The position numbers and the translations under genes were made by a program. 35,144 nucleotides of DNA, from contig CALVVH010000006.1 of the NCBI GenBank assembly GCA_944363805.1, positions 1 through 35,144 on the forward strand, read 5' to 3'. Positions 32,627 through 35,144 of the stretch are shown here, piece after piece; position 1 is the first letter of the stretch, and each line of letters opens with the position of its first letter. Below the pieces are notes generated by a model. That model was not told where the DNA came from. It ran no database searches and was given only the letters and a program-made list of their open reading frames with translations. The DNA comes from an uncultured Bacilli bacterium (GTDB lineage Bacteria > Bacillota_I > Bacilli_A > RF39 > UBA660).

Positions 32627-34193
32627 TGATTTTCGCATTTCTTTTCAAGTTAAAAATGCTTATACAGTAAATGAATTTATCTATGGTTTACAACGTATCC
32701 CATTTATAGGTAAATTTATTCCAAATTCTTTATATAAAATGAAGTTTTTTAAAATCTTAAGTTTTATCATAACATTTATAAGAGAAATCATCAAAATATT
32801 TGGTTTTAAATTATTATATATAGCAGTATTTTTAATATTACCTTTAAGTTTATATAAAAGTAATAGCTATGAAATTTTTATGCATATCTATTTATTCTTA
32901 GCCCTTATTGGTTCATTTTCCAACACAGAAATATTTAATCCAACGAGAGATAAATATTATATGATAGTATTAATGAAAATGAATGCTCGTAATCATACAA
33001 TTAGTAACTTTCTATATTTTTTAGGTAGTACTTTCATCGGCCAATTAACGGCAATGTTGCTACTTGCTCATAATATAGTTCCTTGGTATTTTATCTTACT
33101 TTTAGTTATCCTAACTATTATGTTGAAGTTTATTGCTATAAATATCTATTTTTATCGCATGAAGATTAAAGGGCAAGTAATCAATGAAAACAAACCTGAA
33201 TCTTGGACGCTATATTTTGGTTTAATAGCTATTTTACTTGGTTTAGCCTATGGTTTGCCTTACTTTAATATTGTTATACCTAATTACTTATTTTTAATTA
33301 TAAGTGTTATTATCCTAATATTAGGGTTAATTTCTATTAAGACGGTATTTAAATATCCCAATTATGCTAAACTATATAAAAAATTATTAAATCCTGATAA
33401 TGTTTTTGTTAATAGTGAAGATGCCCAAAAGAATACTATAATTGCAAGTAATTTAAAACAAATAAGCATTGATACTACTATCAATAGTAATAAAGAAGGC
33501 TTTGCTTATTTTCATGATTTATTTGTCAAAAGACATCGTAAAATATTAAGTGATAGTGCTAAAAAAACAACTTTAGGTATTTTATTTGTTGGCGTAGTCT
33601 TATTATTTATTCTTTTCATAGTTCCAGAATCTAAAGAAGTAATAAATAATTTTATATTGAACTATTTACCATTTATTTTATTGCTAATGTATTTTTTAAA
33701 TACTGGTAAAGTAGTTACCAATGCTATGTTTATGAATTGTGATCACTCTATGCTTAGTTATCGTTTCTATCGACAACCAAATACTTTACTTTCCTTATTT
33801 AAAGAAAGATTAAAAACATTAATTATCCTTAATTTAATTCCTGCACTTACAATGAGTTTAGTTATTTCTATTCTTCTAGCTGTAAGTGGGGGAGCATCAT
33901 TTATTACTTATATTGTGGTTTTCTTCTCAATTGTAGCAATGTCAATTTTCTTTTCTGTTCATAATCTTATTTTATATTATTTACTTCAACCATATAATAT
34001 TGGCATGGAAATGAAAAGTACAACTTATACAATTGTAAGTATAGCAACTTATTGGCTTTGTTACTATATATCTGATTTAAAAGTATCATCATTTACTTTT
34101 GGTATTATCATGATTGTCTTTGCCGTCATCTATTCTTTAATATCTTTATTTTTGGTTTATAGATATGCACCGAAGACCTTCAAATTGAGGTAA
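32619..34193 (+). CDS. ABC-2 type exporter permease-like membrane protein
   Basis: A 524-residue polytopic protein with a soluble N-terminal stretch (about 1-45) and about 10-12 membrane helices in two groups (about 48-215 and 315-520), separated by a cytoplasmic loop (about 238-310). No catalytic motif. Position and overlap with the ATPase gene identify it as its permease; sequence alone does not name a subfamily. AAAGGGTGA upstream selects ATG 32619 rather than the in-frame GTG 32610. It is followed 2 bp later by ogt. Confidence 0.75.
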   Translation: MLNDFRISFQVKNAYTVNEFIYGLQRIPFIGKFIPNSLYKMKFFKILSFIITFIREIIKIFGFKLLYIAVFLILPLSLYKSNSYEIFMHIYLFLALIGSFSNTEIFNPTRDKYYMIVLMKMNARNHTISNFLYFLGSTFIGQLTAMLLLAHNIVPWYFILLLVILTIMLKFIAINIYFYRMKIKGQVINENKPESWTLYFGLIAILLGLAYGLPYFNIVIPNYLFLIISVIILILGLISIKTVFKYPNYAKLYKKLLNPDNVFVNSEDAQKNTIIASNLKQISIDTTINSNKEGFAYFHDLFVKRHRKILSDSAKKTTLGILFVGVVLLFILFIVPESKEVINNFILNYLPFILLLMYFLNTGKVVTNAMFMNCDHSMLSYRFYRQPNTLLSLFKERLKTLIILNLIPALTMSLVISILLAVSGGASFITYIVVFFSIVAMSIFFSVHNLILYYLLQPYNIGMEMKSTTYTIVSIATYWLCYYISDLKVSSFTFGIIMIVFAVIYSLISLFLVYRYAPKTFKLR

Positions 34194-34195
34194 TT

Positions 34196-34675
34196 ATGAA
34201 TTATATATCACATTATAATTCTCCGATTGGTAATATTCTTCTAGCAAGCGATGGCCATAATCTGACAGGATTATGGTTTGTAAATCAAAAGTATTTTGCC
34301 AAAAATTTAAATGAAGATGCTAAGGAAACATCCTTAAAAGTATTTGATTTAACAAAAAGATGGTTAGATTCATATTTTGAGGGAAATAAACCGGATTTTA
34401 ACATTCCGATAAAATTTATTGGTTCTGACTTTCAAGTAGCAGTTTGGCAAAGTTTACTTAAAATACCTTATGGTAAATTTGTAACATATGGTGATCTTGC
34501 CAGAAGTTTAAATACATCCCCTAGAGCAGTGGGAACTGCAGTCGGTAAAAATCCAATAAGTATTATAGTTCCATGTCACCGTGTAGTAGGTAAAAATAAA
34601 ACTTTAACTGGCTATGCTGGTGGTATTGATAAAAAAGAATATTTATTAAACCTAGAAACTTCAAAACGAACATGA
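34196..34675 (+). CDS. ogt: Methylated-DNA--protein-cysteine S-methyltransferase
   Basis: A 159-residue suicide DNA-repair protein that transfers alkyl groups from O6-alkylguanine (and O4-alkylthymine) to its own cysteine. N-terminal ribonuclease-like domain about 1-72; C-terminal domain has FQVAVWQSLLKIPYGKFVTY, the Arg finger in NTSPRAVGTAVGKNP and the active site VPCHRVVG (C127), then GYAGGIDKKEYLL. Length is standard. TTGAGGT precedes the ATG, which is 2 bp after the permease stop, so it is co-transcribed with the exporter. No Ada-type regulatory domain. Confidence 0.95.
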   Translation: MNYISHYNSPIGNILLASDGHNLTGLWFVNQKYFAKNLNEDAKETSLKVFDLTKRWLDSYFEGNKPDFNIPIKFIGSDFQVAVWQSLLKIPYGKFVTYGDLARSLNTSPRAVGTAVGKNPISIIVPCHRVVGKNKTLTGYAGGIDKKEYLLNLETSKRT

Positions 34676-34676
34676 T

Positions 34677-34700
34677 AAAAAATAAGTTGCAAAGCTTATT
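34677..34700 (-). terminator. Reverse-strand terminator of the small-peptide transcript
   Basis: On the reverse strand AATAAG pairs with CTTATT around CTTTGCAA and is followed by a six-T run. On the forward strand no T-run follows, so it serves the reverse transcript. Its loop contains the -35 of the forward RNA promoter. Confidence 0.65.
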
Positions 34701-34715
34701 AACATTTGTTAAAAT
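34687..34715 (+). promoter_or_regulatory. Promoter of a small forward RNA
   Basis: TTGCAA (34687-34692), a 17-bp spacer, and TAAAAT (34710-34715) with TG at 34707-34708. Expected start near 34722. No open frame with a ribosome-binding site follows. Confidence 0.65.
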
Positions 34716-34721
34716 AAAATT

Positions 34722-34816
34722 GTAAGCGTTACCCCTCGTGGATAATGCCTGCATGTTTGGTACAGACACTATACCTGCCCAGATACTGGGACTACAAGGC
34801 TAGTGTCTATTTTTCT
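34722..34816 (+). ncRNA. Candidate antisense (type I antitoxin) RNA, about 95 nt
   Basis: From the predicted start near 34722, the RNA runs through a GC-richer section than its surroundings to a terminator-like structure: AGACACTA (34764-34771) pairs perfectly with TAGTGTCT (34801-34808), followed by ATTTTTC. Inside, CCCAG/CTGGG (34778-34782 with 34786-34790) forms a second hairpin. The entire RNA is complementary to the 3' part of the reverse transcript that encodes the 25-residue hydrophobic peptide. Arrangement matches 3'-overlapping type I antitoxins such as those of the TxpA and BsrG toxins. No sequence family is recognised, so the role is inferred from layout. Confidence 0.55.
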
Positions 34817-34982
34817 ATATTAAACGTAGTATCACTACAATTAATAAGATTATTATTACTAAAAGAGTACTTATATTTTCTTCTTTGTTCATATCTTTTG
34901 CCCCTTTCATTCCAAAACCCCCAATTTTTGAGTAGTAAAGAAATTACTTAGGTGCATCAGGCACTACCACTAGCAGGTAACG
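34727..34982. repeat. Imperfect inverted repeat flanking the small-peptide locus
   Basis: Forward 34727 onward and reverse 34982 onward share CGTTACC, GTGG and TGCCTG in the same order and nearly the same spacing (about 24 bp). Both ends lie just downstream of their own promoters, so the two convergent RNAs have similar 5' regions. Confidence 0.6.
34815..34892 (-). CDS. Candidate type I toxin: 25-residue hydrophobic peptide
   Basis: A reverse-strand frame with ATG at 34892 and TAG at 34815-34817. The ribosome-binding site AAAGGGG (34901-34907) lies 8 bp upstream. The peptide begins with the polar MNKEENIST, continues as one hydrophobic helix (LLVIIILLIVVIL) and ends RLI. This is the size and layout of Fst/TxpA/BsrG-type membrane toxins, although no family motif is matched. 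An in-frame upstream ATG at 34910 would add six residues but lacks as good a site. A consensus promoter lies about 100 bp upstream, leaving a long foldable leader, and a convergent RNA covers the 3' untranslated part. Confidence 0.6.
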   Translation of the reverse strand: MNKEENISTLLVIIILLIVVILRLI

Positions 34983-34989
34983 GTTATTT

Positions 34990-35018
34990 ATTCTAAAATA
35001 ATGTAAATACAAAATCAA
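34990..35018 (-). promoter_or_regulatory. Promoter of the small-peptide transcript
   Basis: Reverse strand TTGATT (35018-35013), a 17-bp spacer and TAGAAT (34995-34990). The leader to ATG 34892 is about 90 nt and contains short hairpins such as GTGC/GCAC (34953-34956 with 34960-34964). Confidence 0.65.
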
Positions 35019-35053
35019 GGAAAATAGTTCGTCAAAAATCGACAATAAATATA

Positions 35054-35105
35054 TTGACTACTTATAATATAAAGATATATAATTGATGTGAAACAAGTTT
35101 CATAT
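35054..35105 (+). promoter_or_regulatory. Promoter with operator-like palindrome
   Basis: TTGACT (35054-35059), an 18-bp spacer and TATAAT (35078-35083). Just downstream TGAAAC-AA-GTTTCA (35089-35102) forms a perfect 6-bp inverted repeat, extended imperfectly to 35086-35105. It is placed to block transcription, as GntR-type operators do. Confidence 0.65.
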
Positions 35106-35117
35106 AGGGAGGCTCAT

Positions 35118-35144
35118 ATGATTGAACTTAAGAATATCTCTTTT
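35118..35144 (+). CDS. Start of a probable ABC transporter ATPase (cut by window end)
   Basis: Nine codons, MIELKNISF, run off the end of the window. GGGAGG at 35107-35112 lies 5 bp before the ATG. This beginning is typical of ABC ATPases (MIELKNISFxYG), but no catalytic motif is visible. It lies behind a good promoter with an operator-like palindrome. Confidence 0.55.

Noticed and set aside
34745..34951. 68-codon forward frame across the small-RNA locus
   Set aside because: No ribosome-binding site, atypical codon use, and it runs through the hairpin and antisense to the better supported reverse peptide.
1..35144. Mycoplasma-like code with TGA as tryptophan
   Set aside because: Several genes end cleanly at TGA (384, 7647, 28934, 34675) before the next start, and Trp codons inside genes are TGG.
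1..35144. CRISPR arrays, tRNA or rRNA genes, insertion sequences
   Set aside because: No regularly spaced repeats, no cloverleaf or rRNA-like sequence and no transposase frame were seen.

Overview
The window is AT-rich bacterial DNA (A/T-biased codons, Leu mostly TTA, Arg mostly AGA). It has strong AGGAGG/GGTGAT ribosome-binding sites, consensus-like TTGACA/TATAAT promoters (several with extended TG -10), and uses TAA, TAG and TGA as stops. This points to a low-GC Bacillota, probably an uncultured gut Bacilli lineage near the Mollicutes. The lineage is an inference; no rRNA or marker tree is available here. The standard code holds (TGA is a stop; Trp is TGG).

Layout. 1-2.6 kb: a redox operon, with a 5'-truncated flavodoxin, a flavin reductase-like flavoprotein, a carboxymuconolactone decarboxylase/cupin fusion and a DUF362 protein, closed by a terminator. 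2.7-5.4 kb: three tandem ORF6N (phage antirepressor-type) genes with a PLD-like C-terminus; the third is broken. Each copy carries a perfect inverted repeat with 11-14 bp arms at the same codon, with a different sequence in two of the three. 5.4-8.9 kb: a putative zincin, undecaprenol/diacylglycerol kinase, a csaA pseudogene, then a methyltransferase / class-I glutamine amidotransferase / hypothetical operon. 8.9-13.4 kb: uvrB, a CBS-containing Mn-dependent pyrophosphatase and a short-chain dehydrogenase, converging on a tiny ribbon-helix-helix gene.

13.5-24 kb: a cell-surface block. It holds two paralogous surface proteins (one with four fibronectin III-like repeats), a GH25 lysozyme, a membrane-attached XRE regulator, a pentapeptide-repeat protein, small hypotheticals and two reverse-strand spore-coat-like (CotF-type) genes. 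24-30 kb: a MacB/Bce-like ABC transporter followed by an OmpR-type two-component system, with a PhoB-box-like direct repeat before the transporter. 30-34.7 kb: two membrane hypotheticals, an ABC-2 type exporter and ogt. 34.68-35.02 kb: a compact convergent RNA/peptide locus that looks like an undescribed type I toxin-antitoxin module. The window ends in the first codons of a probable ABC ATPase behind an operator-like palindrome.

The two most interesting things are the covarying intragenic hairpins of the ORF6N array and the candidate type I toxin-antitoxin locus.
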